Source: Shewanella sp. MBTL60-007 (GTDB lineage Bacteria; Pseudomonadota; Gammaproteobacteria; Enterobacterales; Shewanellaceae). From it: 64,000 nt of DNA. Below, in pieces: positions 9,670-19,198 of the stretch. The notes under the pieces were generated by a model, which had not been told where the DNA came from, searched no databases, and saw only the letters and a list, made by a program, of their open reading frames with translations. Positions within the stretch are counted from its first letter, which is position 1. Each line of letters opens with the position of its first letter. The DNA lies in contig NZ_BPET01000008.1 in NCBI RefSeq assembly GCF_019654915.1, positions 51,013 to 115,012 of the forward strand. The letters run 5' to 3'. Position numbers and translations under genes: made by a program.

Positions 9670-11505
9670 ATGAGAAATTTTAATAAATGCAAAGCGGCGC
9701 TTATCGTCGCCGCAGCTTTTGGCCTCGCCGCCTGTAGTGACGGTAAAGATGGTAGTGATGGCGAAGATGGTACTAGCCCATTACCACCAGTAGTCGAAGC
9801 GACTGAAATCACCAATGTTGAAATGCTGAGCCACACCCTAGAAGAGGGCGCGGTACGTTTTGAGTTTGAAGTTACTAATGAAGAAGGTCTGCTTGTCAGC
9901 GGGCTAGAAAAAGTGAGCGCCGAGGTTGCGGAGCTGACAGATAAAGGCATTGCCCGTAGTCGACCTGATTTTGAGGGAACCATTGCTGGTGGCAGTGCCA
10001 ATGAGGCTACCGAAGGCGCAAGTCTTACCATGACGGAAAGTGGTCGTTATGAGTTTTTAGCACCAATGCCAGCAGTTAATGCGGGGACTGAAGGGATCAT
10101 TCGAATCGCTGTTGGTGGTGGTGAGAATATCGCTAAATCAAATTATATCGTCGTTGATAAGTCTGAAGGGTTGCACACTACCTCTACCGCAACCTGTCAC
10201 GGTTGCCACGTCGACTATGCGGCGTCTAAATTAAAACATCCAAGTTACACAGCGATTAATACCGATGGCGAGACTGATCTTGTCGCAGGCTGTATGGTCT
10301 GTCACGGCAACGTCGTGCGTGACGATGGCGGCTATGCTCGTAACTCGATGCAGAAGATTGGCCATATTAACCATCAGAAGTTTGAGAAAGATTTCGAGCC
10401 CGCTAACTGTTACACCTGTCATGCCGAGCCTATCACTAAGGTCAATAGCATGAGTACCTGTACTGACTGTCACGATGCCGCAGGTGTCGGTTCAACTGCA
10501 GTTGCCATGACCTATAGCAGCTTCGATGAATCTGATGATGTGCGCCTATTCCATAAGAAGGTGATGGAAAAAGCTCAAGTTCGAGATGAACACACATCAA
10601 CTGTATCAGCACCATATATGAACGCTGATAATAGTTATTGTACCGACATCAGTTTATTTAAAGGTGAAGAACAGCTTAACCTTGAGACCCTATTATCTGA
10701 TGGCACAATCTCTTATGTAGGTGCTTACTTACATGGTTACGACAAGGCTTCGATTGTTGGTCGCGCTGCAAGAACCAGCACCACAAGCTTCGATGCTAAC
10801 GGTACCGCTGCTATCTGTTTTGCTAGCTTAGATGCAATATTCCCAGAGTTGATGGCAAGTTCCCGCATTACCTTTAACTTTGGCGATGATGCTGGCTACG
10901 ATGGGGTAACGCTTCACGGGTACTCAGACATGATGTCTGGTGAGTTGTATGAGCGTCGCCATAGCGTCACGGTTGATAGCTGTTCGACTTGTCACAATAA
11001 CGAAAGCAACTATCACAAGAACGGCAGTTACAGTGATGGTGGTTTAGGTTGTGTGGCATGTCATAACAATGGTCAAGATCGTAGTTCGAAGAACTCTGCA
11101 CCGGGCTTTGGCCCTATGGTCCACAGCATGCACTGGGGCGTAGGAAGCTCTGCCATTACTGGTGAGCCAAACTCTGCCACTAAGCTTAATGCTGAGAACT
11201 GTGTGGCTTGTCACGCCGACGGTATAGATTTAAACGCTATCCCTAACCAGTACATGTTGTCGAAAGCCTTTAACGCTGGGGTTGATGGCGTCGCTTCTAG
11301 TCCAATTACCGCTAACTGTTTTGCCTGTCATGACAGTGACCAAGCACTTAACCATATGATTTCAAATGGCGGAGAGCTAAATATACAAGTAGATAAGACA
11401 GGTGATTGGTATACCCAAGGCACATCTGAGTCTTGTGCAACGTGTCATGCAGAGGGGCGCTCATACGGAATTGAGAAGTACCACGTGTTTGACCGTAAGG
11501 AATAA
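9670..11505 (+). CDS. OmcA/MtrC-family multiheme surface lipoprotein cytochrome, nine heme motifs
   Basis: A 611-residue lipoprotein: signal peptide ending in the lipobox LAAC, then an acidic Gly/Asp linker, as in MtrC. The domain order matches MtrC/MtrF: beta domain, heme domain, beta domain, heme domain. Four CXXCH motifs (CHGCH, CMVCH, CYTCH, CTDCH) lie in the first heme domain and five (CSTCH, CVACH, CVACH, CFACH, CATCH) in the second. The family usually has five in each, so the fifth heme of the N-terminal pentaheme domain is missing. The likely role is electron transfer at the outer cell surface, but no mtrA/mtrB partner is nearby. Start: of three successive candidates, the ATG five bases after GGAG is chosen. 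A terminator follows. Confidence 0.88.
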   Translation: MRNFNKCKAALIVAAAFGLAACSDGKDGSDGEDGTSPLPPVVEATEITNVEMLSHTLEEGAVRFEFEVTNEEGLLVSGLEKVSAEVAELTDKGIARSRPDFEGTIAGGSANEATEGASLTMTESGRYEFLAPMPAVNAGTEGIIRIAVGGGENIAKSNYIVVDKSEGLHTTSTATCHGCHVDYAASKLKHPSYTAINTDGETDLVAGCMVCHGNVVRDDGGYARNSMQKIGHINHQKFEKDFEPANCYTCHAEPITKVNSMSTCTDCHDAAGVGSTAVAMTYSSFDESDDVRLFHKKVMEKAQVRDEHTSTVSAPYMNADNSYCTDISLFKGEEQLNLETLLSDGTISYVGAYLHGYDKASIVGRAARTSTTSFDANGTAAICFASLDAIFPELMASSRITFNFGDDAGYDGVTLHGYSDMMSGELYERRHSVTVDSCSTCHNNESNYHKNGSYSDGGLGCVACHNNGQDRSSKNSAPGFGPMVHSMHWGVGSSAITGEPNSATKLNAENCVACHADGIDLNAIPNQYMLSKAFNAGVDGVASSPITANCFACHDSDQALNHMISNGGELNIQVDKTGDWYTQGTSESCATCHAEGRSYGIEKYHVFDRKE

Positions 11506-11512
11506 AAAGTAA

Positions 11513-11554
11513 GGGCTAGCTTCTCCCTGCAACTAGTTAGCCCATGACTTTTTT
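11513..11554 (+). terminator. Terminator after the multiheme cytochrome gene
   Basis: GGGCTAGC pairs with GTTAGCCC (one G-U pair) across a 15-base loop, followed after four bases by six T residues. It begins 7 bases after the stop codon. Confidence 0.7.
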
Positions 11555-11602
11555 GGGCGTGATTTAAGCGCTATTCGAGATAGTTTTCCGCTGATTTTGA
11601 AT

Positions 11603-11627
11603 AGCGTTTATCTAACGCCTTTTTTTG
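11603..11627 (+). terminator. Possible second terminator
   Basis: A short AGCGTT / AACGC hairpin with loop TATCT is followed by seven T residues. The same DNA can pair its GAATAGCG with an upstream CGCTATTC (8 bp). It could act as a backup terminator for plus-strand transcription reaching the converging LysR gene. Confidence 0.45.
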
Positions 11628-11630
11628 TTG

Positions 11631-12578
11631 TTAATCACTGTTGAATTTAGGACGCTCGATAAAATCAGGTACATCCAACACCTTATCTTGCCAGTTATTG
11701 AATAACGCCTGATAGAGAAACTCGATAAATACTCGATAACGCCGGGGTAGGTACACTCGCTGTGGCATACTCATAGTGACTAGGCTTTGTTTCATCGGAA
11801 AGTCATTCAGTACTGTTACTAGCTCACCCTTCTCTAGGGCATTGTGAGCAATCACTAATGGTATCGCTGCGATCCCCAAGCCCTCAATCGCCGCCTCTCG
11901 CATCAGAGTAATATTGTTGGTTTCGAGTCTCGATTCCGGCTCTATAGTCACCCATTCTTTGCCATTAAACAGCATCCAGTTGCCGTCAATATGGGGAGAA
12001 CTAATACGGATACATTGATGCTGTCGTAACTGCTCTGGGGTGGTGGGCTCGCCAAATTTATCGAGATAATCTGGGCTGGCCATCAGAATTTTTGGAGTAT
12101 TGATCAGGGCATAGGTTTGTAATCTATCATCGGTTTCTGCGGTGATCTGAAACAATAGATCAACCCCTTCAGTTATCACATCGACCTGACGATTAGTCAG
12201 CTCCGCTTCGATCGTAATATCGGGGTAGAGCGCTAGAAACTGGGCGAAGATCCGCCCAAAATAGAGCTGCCCCATCTCGATAGGACAGACAATTTTTAGG
12301 TGACCTTTAATCGTCTGTTGCCTCGCACTGAGCTGATCTTCGGCATTCTTAAGATCCGTTAAGATCCGATTCACACGATGAAAGTAGTCGGCTCCGGCCT
12401 CGGTGAGCTTAAGTGCGCGAGTGGTTCTATGCAGTAGTTGTACTCCCGCATCGGCCTCCAGTTCGGCCACCTTACGGCTCACGGTAGCCTTTGTCAGACC
12501 TAAGACGTTGGCAGCCCGAGTAAAACTACCTTGCTCGACGACTTGGGCAAACATTTGAATGCGATTGAGATCTATCAT
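11631..12578 (-). CDS. LysR-family transcriptional regulator (likely controls the EmrAB-like pump)
   Basis: A 315-residue LysR regulator with the N-terminal winged helix (GSFTRAANVLGLTKATVSRKV) and a CrgA/AaeR-like C-terminal effector domain. It is divergent from the membrane-fusion-protein/MFS efflux operon that starts 94 bases away; that arrangement is typical of LysR genes that regulate efflux pumps in response to a pump substrate. The inducer cannot be predicted. Confidence 0.88.
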   Translation of the reverse strand: MIDLNRIQMFAQVVEQGSFTRAANVLGLTKATVSRKVAELEADAGVQLLHRTTRALKLTEAGADYFHRVNRILTDLKNAEDQLSARQQTIKGHLKIVCPIEMGQLYFGRIFAQFLALYPDITIEAELTNRQVDVITEGVDLLFQITAETDDRLQTYALINTPKILMASPDYLDKFGEPTTPEQLRQHQCIRISSPHIDGNWMLFNGKEWVTIEPESRLETNNITLMREAAIEGLGIAAIPLVIAHNALEKGELVTVLNDFPMKQSLVTMSMPQRVYLPRRYRVFIEFLYQALFNNWQDKVLDVPDFIERPKFNSD

Positions 12579-12672
12579 TGTTACACCTGTGAAACAGTGG
12601 GTAATTTTTTAGCTATCTAATAAATATACAGAGACAGTAGTAAACTATGACTCACTAATCAAGGAGTCATTC

Positions 12673-13746
12673 ATGTCTAAAACTAAGTTATTTTTCGGGA
12701 TTCCTGTTCTTATTATTGCGTTATTAACCGGCGGTTATTATTGGTGGACCCAAGTACGTAATTTTGAGTCGACAGATAATGCCTATGTCGAATCCGACAT
12801 CTCTCATATCAGCGTTAAAGTTCCTGGCTATGTGACAGCCACCTTTGTTACCGATAATCAGCATGTCAAAAAAGGCCAATTATTGGCCCAATTGGAAGAT
12901 AGTCAATACAGGGCTAAGGTCGCGCAAAACCAAGCCGTGCTAGCCAGTGCTAAGGCTAAGCTGCAGACACTCAATGCGCAAGTTGATCTACAACAGGCGC
13001 TTATTACTCAGGCGCAAGCTAGTGTGGTTGCGGCAGAAGCCGAGCGAGTGCGTAGTCAGCAGCAACTGACTCGAGCCTCAAAACTGAAGGCGAAGAATTA
13101 CAGCTCTCAAGACGCAGTGGATGAAGCCCAAGCGGCCTTCGAGTCGGCGACGGCCCATGTAGATGAAATGCATGCGGCATTAGTGGCGAAGCAAAGAGAG
13201 CTTAAAGTCTATAACGCACAGTTAGTTGAGGCAGATTCGAGTGTTGAGCAGGCTAGAGCTGGCTTACAGTTAGCACAAATTCAACTGGCAGATACCCAAA
13301 TTACCGCTCCGTTTACAGGGGTCGTCGGTAAGCGTGGTGCGCAGCAGGGCCAATATGTGCAGCCTGGACAAGCGATTTACAGTCTAGTGCCTGATGAAGC
13401 TGTGTGGATCACCGCCAATTTTAAAGAGACCCAAATTGCTAAGATGCATGCAGGGCAGAAGGTAGCGATTGAGTTAGATGCGTTTTCGGGAAAGACATTT
13501 TCTGGGGTGATTGACAGCCTCTCTCCAGCTTCGGGAGCTAAATTTAGCCTACTGCCAGCGGAAAATGCCACGGGTAACTTTACTAAGATCGTGCAGCGGA
13601 TCCCTGTGAGAATTCGCCTAGATGACAATGCCGCCCAAAAGCTTGAGCAGGGCAGGATTGTGCCTGGCCTGAGTGCATTGGTGAAAGTCGATACCGCAAG
13701 CGATAGCTTAGAGTCGGCTATTGTAGCCAATAGAGTGCAACTGTAA
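12673..13746 (+). CDS. EmrA-like membrane fusion protein of an efflux pump
   Basis: A 357-residue HlyD/EmrA-family periplasmic adaptor anchored by one N-terminal transmembrane helix (residues 5-27). The signature STDNAYVESDISHISVKV, a long coiled-coil hairpin rich in Ala, Gln and Glu, and the lipoyl/barrel part with TQITAPFTGVVGKRG are visible. It would link the inner-membrane MFS transporter encoded next to a TolC-type channel. An AAGGAG site precedes the ATG. The stop codon overlaps the next start by one base. Confidence 0.9.
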   Translation: MSKTKLFFGIPVLIIALLTGGYYWWTQVRNFESTDNAYVESDISHISVKVPGYVTATFVTDNQHVKKGQLLAQLEDSQYRAKVAQNQAVLASAKAKLQTLNAQVDLQQALITQAQASVVAAEAERVRSQQQLTRASKLKAKNYSSQDAVDEAQAAFESATAHVDEMHAALVAKQRELKVYNAQLVEADSSVEQARAGLQLAQIQLADTQITAPFTGVVGKRGAQQGQYVQPGQAIYSLVPDEAVWITANFKETQIAKMHAGQKVAIELDAFSGKTFSGVIDSLSPASGAKFSLLPAENATGNFTKIVQRIPVRIRLDDNAAQKLEQGRIVPGLSALVKVDTASDSLESAIVANRVQL

Positions 13747-15332
13747 TGTCAGCTAGCCAAGTAGGGAGCGCGATACAGAATCTTGCTATGAGTCAACAGG
13801 TTGAGCCCGGTAGTCGCAGAGCTTGGATTGCGGTATTTGGCGGCTTGATTGGCGCCTTTATGGCGATCTTGGATATTCAGATCACCAATGCGTCGATGAA
13901 AGAGATCCAAGGCGGTTTAGGTGCCACGCTGGAGGAGGGCTCTTGGATCGCCACTGCCTATTTAGTGGCAGAGATGATCGCTATTCCGCTATCAGGTTGG
14001 CTCAGTAAAGGCTTAGACATACGCCGCTATATGCTGTGGAACAGCGCTATTTTCATCTTAGCATCGCTACTTTGCTCGATTGCTTGGAATTTAGAATCGA
14101 TGATCGTCTTCAGGGCGATGCAGGGGTTCTTTGGTGGCGCTTTAATCCCGATGGCCTTCAGGTTGATTCTAGAATATCTTCCCGACAGCAAACGGGCGGT
14201 AGGTATGGCGCTTTTTGGCCTTACCGCCACGTTTGCCCCTTCAATTGGCCCAACTTTAGGTGGCTGGCTTACCGAGCAATTTAGTTGGCACTATCTGTTT
14301 TATATCAATGTGCCACCGGGGCTTGTGGTGATGTCGATGCTTGCCTATGGTCTGGTGAAAAAACCAATTAATTGGCCTGAACTCAAGAATGTCGATGTCA
14401 GTAGTATTATCACCATGGCATTGGGGATGGGCTGTTTAGAGGTGGTGCTAGAGGAGGGAAATCGTGAGGACTGGTTTGGTTCAGAGTTTATACGTAACCT
14501 TGCTATCGTCGCGGCGGTGAATATTGCGCTCTTTGTCTACCTGCAGTTAAAAAGAAAGGCGCCACTGGTTAATTTAAGGCTGCTGGCTAATCGTGATTTT
14601 AGCATCTCAACTATCGCTTATTTCTTGTTAGGCTTAGCACTGTTTTCATCCATCTATATGGTGCCGCTATATCTGTCACAGATCCAGGATTACAACTCGT
14701 TAGAGATAGGTGAGGTTCTGATGTGGCTGGGCTTTCCACAGCTGCTGATTTTGCCATTCATGCCGATGTTGATGCAGCGTTTCGATAATCGTTATCTCGC
14801 GGCATTTGGCTTTTTCATGTTCGGGGTAAGTTATTATATGAACAGCCATATGACTGCCGACTTTGCCGGCCCTCAGCTAATCGCCTCTATGGTGGTACGT
14901 GCTATCGGCCAACCATTTATCATGGTGCCAATTGGCATGTTGGCTACGGCTAGGCTGCAAAAGCATGAGAATGCCTCTGCATCGACGGTGTTAAACGTGG
15001 TGCGAAACCTAGGTGGCGCGGTGGGAATTGCCATGGTATCGACCCTGATCGATAACTTAGGTCGAGTTCATCTAGCCCAGATGAAAGAAACGTTGCCTGC
15101 GGTCAGTCCACTGGCAAATGATTACTTAAGCAGTACAGCAGCGATGTTGCAAGCGGCGGGGTCGAACTCGGTTACCGCGAGTCAGCAAGCATCGGCACTG
15201 CTTGGGCAGACCATGCAGCAGCAGGCGATGGTACAAGCCTATAATGACGTGTTCTTCATCATGGCGGGACTACTCATGGTGGCCGTCATTGCAGTGTTGT
15301 CGATCCGTAAGCCGATACCACAGCAGGTATAG
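13746..15332 (+). CDS. EmrB/QacA-type MFS drug efflux transporter (DHA2, 14 TM)
   Basis: A 528-residue major facilitator protein of the 14-helix DHA2 subfamily. Visible motifs include DIQITNASMKEIQGGLGA (family motif D1) and GPTLGGWLTEQFSWHYLFYINVPPG (motif C and the next helix, the DHA2 signature). It works with the adaptor encoded immediately upstream to expel drugs or aromatic compounds by proton antiport. Its start overlaps the previous stop, so the pair is translationally coupled. It resembles E. coli EmrB, but the substrate is unknown. Confidence 0.92.
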   Translation: MSASQVGSAIQNLAMSQQVEPGSRRAWIAVFGGLIGAFMAILDIQITNASMKEIQGGLGATLEEGSWIATAYLVAEMIAIPLSGWLSKGLDIRRYMLWNSAIFILASLLCSIAWNLESMIVFRAMQGFFGGALIPMAFRLILEYLPDSKRAVGMALFGLTATFAPSIGPTLGGWLTEQFSWHYLFYINVPPGLVVMSMLAYGLVKKPINWPELKNVDVSSIITMALGMGCLEVVLEEGNREDWFGSEFIRNLAIVAAVNIALFVYLQLKRKAPLVNLRLLANRDFSISTIAYFLLGLALFSSIYMVPLYLSQIQDYNSLEIGEVLMWLGFPQLLILPFMPMLMQRFDNRYLAAFGFFMFGVSYYMNSHMTADFAGPQLIASMVVRAIGQPFIMVPIGMLATARLQKHENASASTVLNVVRNLGGAVGIAMVSTLIDNLGRVHLAQMKETLPAVSPLANDYLSSTAAMLQAAGSNSVTASQQASALLGQTMQQQAMVQAYNDVFFIMAGLLMVAVIAVLSIRKPIPQQV

Positions 15333-15474
15333 AAAACTAGTTTCTACCCTTACTTTAATCTATGCAACCGCTGCTTTATGCGGCAGTGGTTGATTTTACG
15401 CGACTTTGGCGTAGTTATTCGCTCGGTTTAAATGCTAGACTGCGGCTCTATTGCGTTGTTTTGGAGAGCTTCCT

Positions 15475-15933
15475 ATGCTTTGGAAATCTTTATCTTTTTC
15501 TGAACTATCACTAAATGAACTGTACGATCTGCTTAAGCTTAGGGTGGACGTATTTGTTGTTGAGCAAAACTGTGCTTATCCAGAGCTAGACGATAAAGAC
15601 CGCCATAGCCAAACTCAACATCTACTTGGGCTCAATGAACAGGGGGTGATTCAGGCTTATGCGAGGGTCTTGGCCCCAGGGGTTAGCTATCCTGATGCCA
15701 GCGTTGGCCGTGTCATTGTTGCTGAGTCTGCGCGAGGTGGTGGGGTTGCTCATGTATTAATGCAAAAAGCGATAGCGATTTCTACTAAGAAATGGCCTGA
15801 GCACAATATTCAGCTAGGTGGTCAGGAACATCTGAAAGGCTTCTACCAGCAGTTAGGTTTTGAACCCGTTTCAGAGATGTATCTTGAGGATGGGATCCCC
15901 CATATCGATATGTTGCTAACTTTAAAGAGCTAG
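15475..15933 (+). CDS. elaA: ElaA-like GNAT acetyltransferase
   Basis: A 152-residue GNAT-fold protein strongly resembling ElaA: LRVDVFVVEQNCAYPELDDKD near the N-terminus, the acetyl-CoA-binding GRVIVAESARGGGVAHVLM segment, and GGQEHLKGFYQQLGF near the end. Its substrate is not established. An upstream in-frame ATG at 15451 would add eight residues, but MLWKSLSF matches the family start and has a GGAGAG site just before it. A terminator follows. Confidence 0.88.
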   Translation: MLWKSLSFSELSLNELYDLLKLRVDVFVVEQNCAYPELDDKDRHSQTQHLLGLNEQGVIQAYARVLAPGVSYPDASVGRVIVAESARGGGVAHVLMQKAIAISTKKWPEHNIQLGGQEHLKGFYQQLGFEPVSEMYLEDGIPHIDMLLTLKS

Positions 15934-15950
15934 CATCGAATAACCGATAC

Positions 15951-15979
15951 AAAAAAAGCGCACTTGAGTGCGCTTTTTT
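15951..15979. terminator. Bidirectional terminator after elaA
   Basis: A-tract, GCGCAC / GTGCGC stem with loop TTGA, T-tract. It separates elaA from the converging small gene on the minus strand. Confidence 0.87.
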
Positions 15980-16016
15980 GTTGCTCAATATTTTACTTGC
16001 GGAAGTTTCAAGTAAA

Positions 16017-16262
16017 TTATGCCCTTAACTTCACATCGGGTGAGTAGTCAACGTCACCATTTTTACTGATCACAGCCAGAGTCTTATTCTGCATAATAAA
16101 GGCTTGCGGTCCTGATGGCAGCTGGCGGACAAACAGCAAGCGGAAGCCAAACTTATGTAGATCATATAGGGCAATCTTCTGCTCAGCACTCATGGCGTCC
16201 CAATGAACGTCATGATGGCGTGGAGCCTTTCGCTTCTCTTTAGATTGTAATGCAATTAGCAT
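16017..16262 (-). CDS. Conserved-looking small protein of unknown function (81 aa)
   Basis: An 81-residue soluble protein with a basic N-terminal third (KEKRKAPRHHD), a helical segment SAEQKIALYDLHKFGFRLLFVRQ and a short strand-rich end. No family was recognised. The gene is placed tidily between two terminators or promoters, shows coding-like composition and is convergent with elaA, which supports it being real. Confidence 0.65.
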   Translation of the reverse strand: MLIALQSKEKRKAPRHHDVHWDAMSAEQKIALYDLHKFGFRLLFVRQLPSGPQAFIMQNKTLAVISKNGDVDYSPDVKLRA

Positions 16263-16434
16263 ATTCTTCTCTCTATAGGCAGCGTGTTAATCCAGTAGTG
16301 ATTAAGTATACAACCGCCGGCTAATATGACTAGTTTTTATCCGGTAAATAATGAGCCAGTTCAATAAACATCTATTTTTGTGAGAAAAAGTGTTCAACTT
16401 TTTTTCGTGTGGTTAACGTATTAAGGAGAATGCG

Positions 16435-17319
16435 GTGCTCAACTATATCGAACCAGTATTTCGTCCGCCATCGGAGTGGAAATCTCTTATTCTGCAGGTA
16501 ACCAACGGCTGTAGCTGGAATCAGTGTAGCTTTTGCGACATGTATACCCAGCCCCAGAAACGATTTCGAGCACAGAAAGCGGACAAGATAGAGCAAGATC
16601 TTATTGAGGTTGCTAACTCGAGTGCACATATATCACGAGTGTTTTTAGCCGATGGCGATGCCATGACACTCCCCTTTGCACGTCTTGAGGCGATCTGCCT
16701 ATTGATAAAAAAGTATCTGCCCAACGTGACTCGAATAAGCAGTTATTGCCTGCCACGTAACATCAATAATAAGTCCCCTGAGCAGTTGCAACGTTTAAGA
16801 GAGCTAGGCCTAAGCTTGCTTTATATTGGCTGTGAGAGTGGCGATGATGAGGTGTTGGGGCGGATCCAAAAAGGGGAGACCTATGCTTCGTCATTAGCAG
16901 CACTACAGAAAATAAAAGCCGCTGGCATTAAAGCCTCAGTGATGATCTTAAATGGGTTAGGTGGAGTAGAACTGTCCAAGCAGCATGCCAAGAACTCTGC
17001 CAAGCTGATGAATGCCGCGCAGCCTGAATATCTATCGACCTTAGTGGTTACCTTGCCACTCGGGACGCAGAGAATGGACGAGGCTTTTGATGGCGGTTTT
17101 CAGCTGCCGGATCAGGCACAACTGTTTGAAGAGATGCATATTTTACTGAGCGAGCTTGAGCTGAATAAAACCGTATTTCGCTCCGATCATGCCTCTAATT
17201 ACTTGGTGCTAAAAGGCGTACTGGGTAAAGACAAGCAAGCTCTGATTGCTCAGGTAGAAGCAGCAATGAACACGCCGGAGCAAATTCAGTTACGGCAGGA
17301 GTGGCAAAGAGGGCTTTAA
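16435..17319 (+). CDS. Radical SAM protein
   Basis: A 294-residue radical SAM enzyme. The iron-sulfur cluster motif is CSWNQCSFC (CX4CX2C), a form seen in a radical SAM subgroup with NGCxxNxCxFC; FLADGDAMTL and YIGCESGDDEVLGRI are the usual downstream SAM-binding blocks. The reaction is unknown. The start is a GTG six bases after AAGGAG; the ATG just upstream is out of frame. Its stop overlaps the converging LysR stop by four bases. Confidence 0.86.
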   Translation: MLNYIEPVFRPPSEWKSLILQVTNGCSWNQCSFCDMYTQPQKRFRAQKADKIEQDLIEVANSSAHISRVFLADGDAMTLPFARLEAICLLIKKYLPNVTRISSYCLPRNINNKSPEQLQRLRELGLSLLYIGCESGDDEVLGRIQKGETYASSLAALQKIKAAGIKASVMILNGLGGVELSKQHAKNSAKLMNAAQPEYLSTLVVTLPLGTQRMDEAFDGGFQLPDQAQLFEEMHILLSELELNKTVFRSDHASNYLVLKGVLGKDKQALIAQVEAAMNTPEQIQLRQEWQRGL

Positions 17320-18269
17320 TTGCTGAGAGTTATCTGCGGCGATGACTCTTTTTTTTGCAGGCTAACAATATCCAAGCATTGATCTTTAAACCACTGGATT
17401 AATGGGTCTTTGTGTACTCTTGCGTGCCAGTAGAGGGTGCTGTCTAGCTGAGGTAACTCGGTGAGCACAACTCCCTTTAATTGTGCTTGCCACCTAGCAG
17501 AATTAAGAACGCGTTGAGGCAAAAAGCCAACGTGCTTTCCTGCAAGCAGTCCTTGTAGCAGCACTAGAAATGAGCCTGTAGCAAAGGTGATTTTACGCTG
17601 TAGTTGGTGTTGTAATGCTAGTTGAGTGACCTCGAACTCGACTAAGTTGGAGGCGGAGTACTCCGCTGTATCATAAGCGAAAATGTCTGCCAACGTTGGC
17701 TGGGCAATTTGGGCTAAGGGATGCTTGAGGCTATAAGCAGCGCAGTAATTGTCGGTACTGATATGGCGGCCATGAATATTTGCTGGTGGGGTGTCTGTAC
17801 CTGCGCCAGCGATATCAATATCGCCAGATTCTAGGAGTGAAAAGACATCTCTGGGCTTGTGCACAAACTCAAGCTCTACATTGGGCGCAAAAGCGAGGAT
17901 CCTGTCTAGCATCATTGGGATCATAGTCTGGGTGAGATCATCCATAAATGCGATGCGGATAACCCCGTGGCTTTCCATTGGATCGAAGGCCGTCTGCGAG
18001 ATCAGTCGGTCACTCATCTGCAGCCATTCGGTGAGTGAGCGATATAATCTCAGCGCCTTGCTGGTGGCACGAATACCTTGCCCCTGCTTTACAAACAGCG
18101 GGTCATCGAACATATTACGCAGCTTTTTTAAGTTTTGGCTCATAGCTGGCTGTGATATGTCGAGTCTGTCTGCACTCTTAGATACGCTTTGCTCTTCAAT
18201 CAGAATAGCTAGACTCAGTAATAAGTTGAGATCGCACTGTTGAATAATCTTTAAGTCTGTTGGATTCAT
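17316..18269 (-). CDS. LysR-family transcriptional regulator (second of a tandem pair)
   Basis: A 317-residue LysR regulator with helix-turn-helix segment EQSVSKSADRLDISQPAMSQNL, of the NodD/NahR/LeuO-like branch. It follows another LysR gene with a 4-base overlap (ATGA), so the two are probably co-translated. The two proteins share the layout CDLNLLLxLAxLxxExxVS, indicating an old duplication with strong divergence of the effector domains. No target gene is obvious nearby. Confidence 0.87.
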   Translation of the reverse strand: MNPTDLKIIQQCDLNLLLSLAILIEEQSVSKSADRLDISQPAMSQNLKKLRNMFDDPLFVKQGQGIRATSKALRLYRSLTEWLQMSDRLISQTAFDPMESHGVIRIAFMDDLTQTMIPMMLDRILAFAPNVELEFVHKPRDVFSLLESGDIDIAGAGTDTPPANIHGRHISTDNYCAAYSLKHPLAQIAQPTLADIFAYDTAEYSASNLVEFEVTQLALQHQLQRKITFATGSFLVLLQGLLAGKHVGFLPQRVLNSARWQAQLKGVVLTELPQLDSTLYWHARVHKDPLIQWFKDQCLDIVSLQKKESSPQITLSN

Positions 18270-19198
18270 AAGGCTTGTGCTAAAGGAAAGTGTTTATGAA
18301 AAAGCGTGACTAACTGACTTCTAAACCACTGCTGTAGCTCTGGCGCTCGCTGGTGGCGATCCCAGCAAATTTTAAGTTCTAGATTGATGGGCGAGCCGAG
18401 CCATTCAAAACCTTTCGTCTCATGCTCTGGTAAAATCTCCATGGCGAAATGAGGCAGTAAGGTAACGGTGTTATTGGTTTGCAGTGCATAAAGCAGCGTG
18501 CTTAAAGAGTTAGTTGTCAAAGCGTATGCCGCATCGAGTATATCGAGGTGCTTAAGTGCTTCAATTGACTGTAGCTGATTATGCTCTTGAAATTGATAGC
18601 GTAATAGCTTGATAGCATCTTTATGGGCGTGAAGATTTTGTTTGTTGGTCACTTTGTGGGTGACCATTTGCCATGGGGCTATACCTATGGGTTCACTGAC
18701 AATTGGGCTTGGCACATTATCGTAGAAGCCGATAACTGCATCAACTTGTCCTCGTCTGAGTAACTGAAAACCATTGGCGTTTTGTGAAATATACTCCAGC
18801 TCTATTCCAGGCGCTTTTTCGCTCATCAGCTCGATTAACGGGGTGATAATTAGCTGAGCCGTCACATCACTCATAATAAAGCGTATTCTCCCCTGAGCTG
18901 TTTTGGGGCTGAAGTGTTCGGCTTCTAAGATGCGAGCGGTTTTATCGAGCAGAGGCGTTAATTCTAATGCAATGGCTTGAGCCTTGTTGGTTAAGGTCAT
19001 ACCGTTGTTGCTCTTAAGCAGTAGGGGATCGTTAAACATAAGGCGTAAGCGTTTTAGCATCTGGCTCATCGCCGATTGTGACAGCCCGAGCTGCTTAGCG
19101 GCATTGGAAACATGGGCCTCATTAAGCAGTACCGCAAGGGCCAGCAATAGGTTTAAATCGCAATTTTTCAGTCGTTCAAGATTGAGCTGAGTTAGCAT
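18266..19198 (-). CDS. LysR-family transcriptional regulator (first of a tandem pair)
   Basis: A 310-residue LysR regulator with N-terminal CDLNLLLALAVLLNEAHVS and HTH NAAKQLGLSQSAMSQMLKRL, similar in type to its downstream neighbour. Tandem coupled LysR genes raise the possibility of hetero-oligomers or successive control of the same sites; this is inference. The following 297 bases up to the ompA stop hold only a 7-bp AAAGCCA/TGGCTTT hairpin at 19291-19308. Confidence 0.87.
   Translation of the reverse strand: MLTQLNLERLKNCDLNLLLALAVLLNEAHVSNAAKQLGLSQSAMSQMLKRLRLMFNDPLLLKSNNGMTLTNKAQAIALELTPLLDKTARILEAEHFSPKTAQGRIRFIMSDVTAQLIITPLIELMSEKAPGIELEYISQNANGFQLLRRGQVDAVIGFYDNVPSPIVSEPIGIAPWQMVTHKVTNKQNLHAHKDAIKLLRYQFQEHNQLQSIEALKHLDILDAAYALTTNSLSTLLYALQTNNTVTLLPHFAMEILPEHETKGFEWLGSPINLELKICWDRHQRAPELQQWFRSQLVTLFHKHFPLAQAL

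Noticed and set aside
16505..16540. The radical SAM protein's CX4CX2C spacing as an aberrant cluster motif.
   Set aside because: This spacing occurs in a known subgroup with NGCxxNxCxFC, so it is not unusual enough to report.
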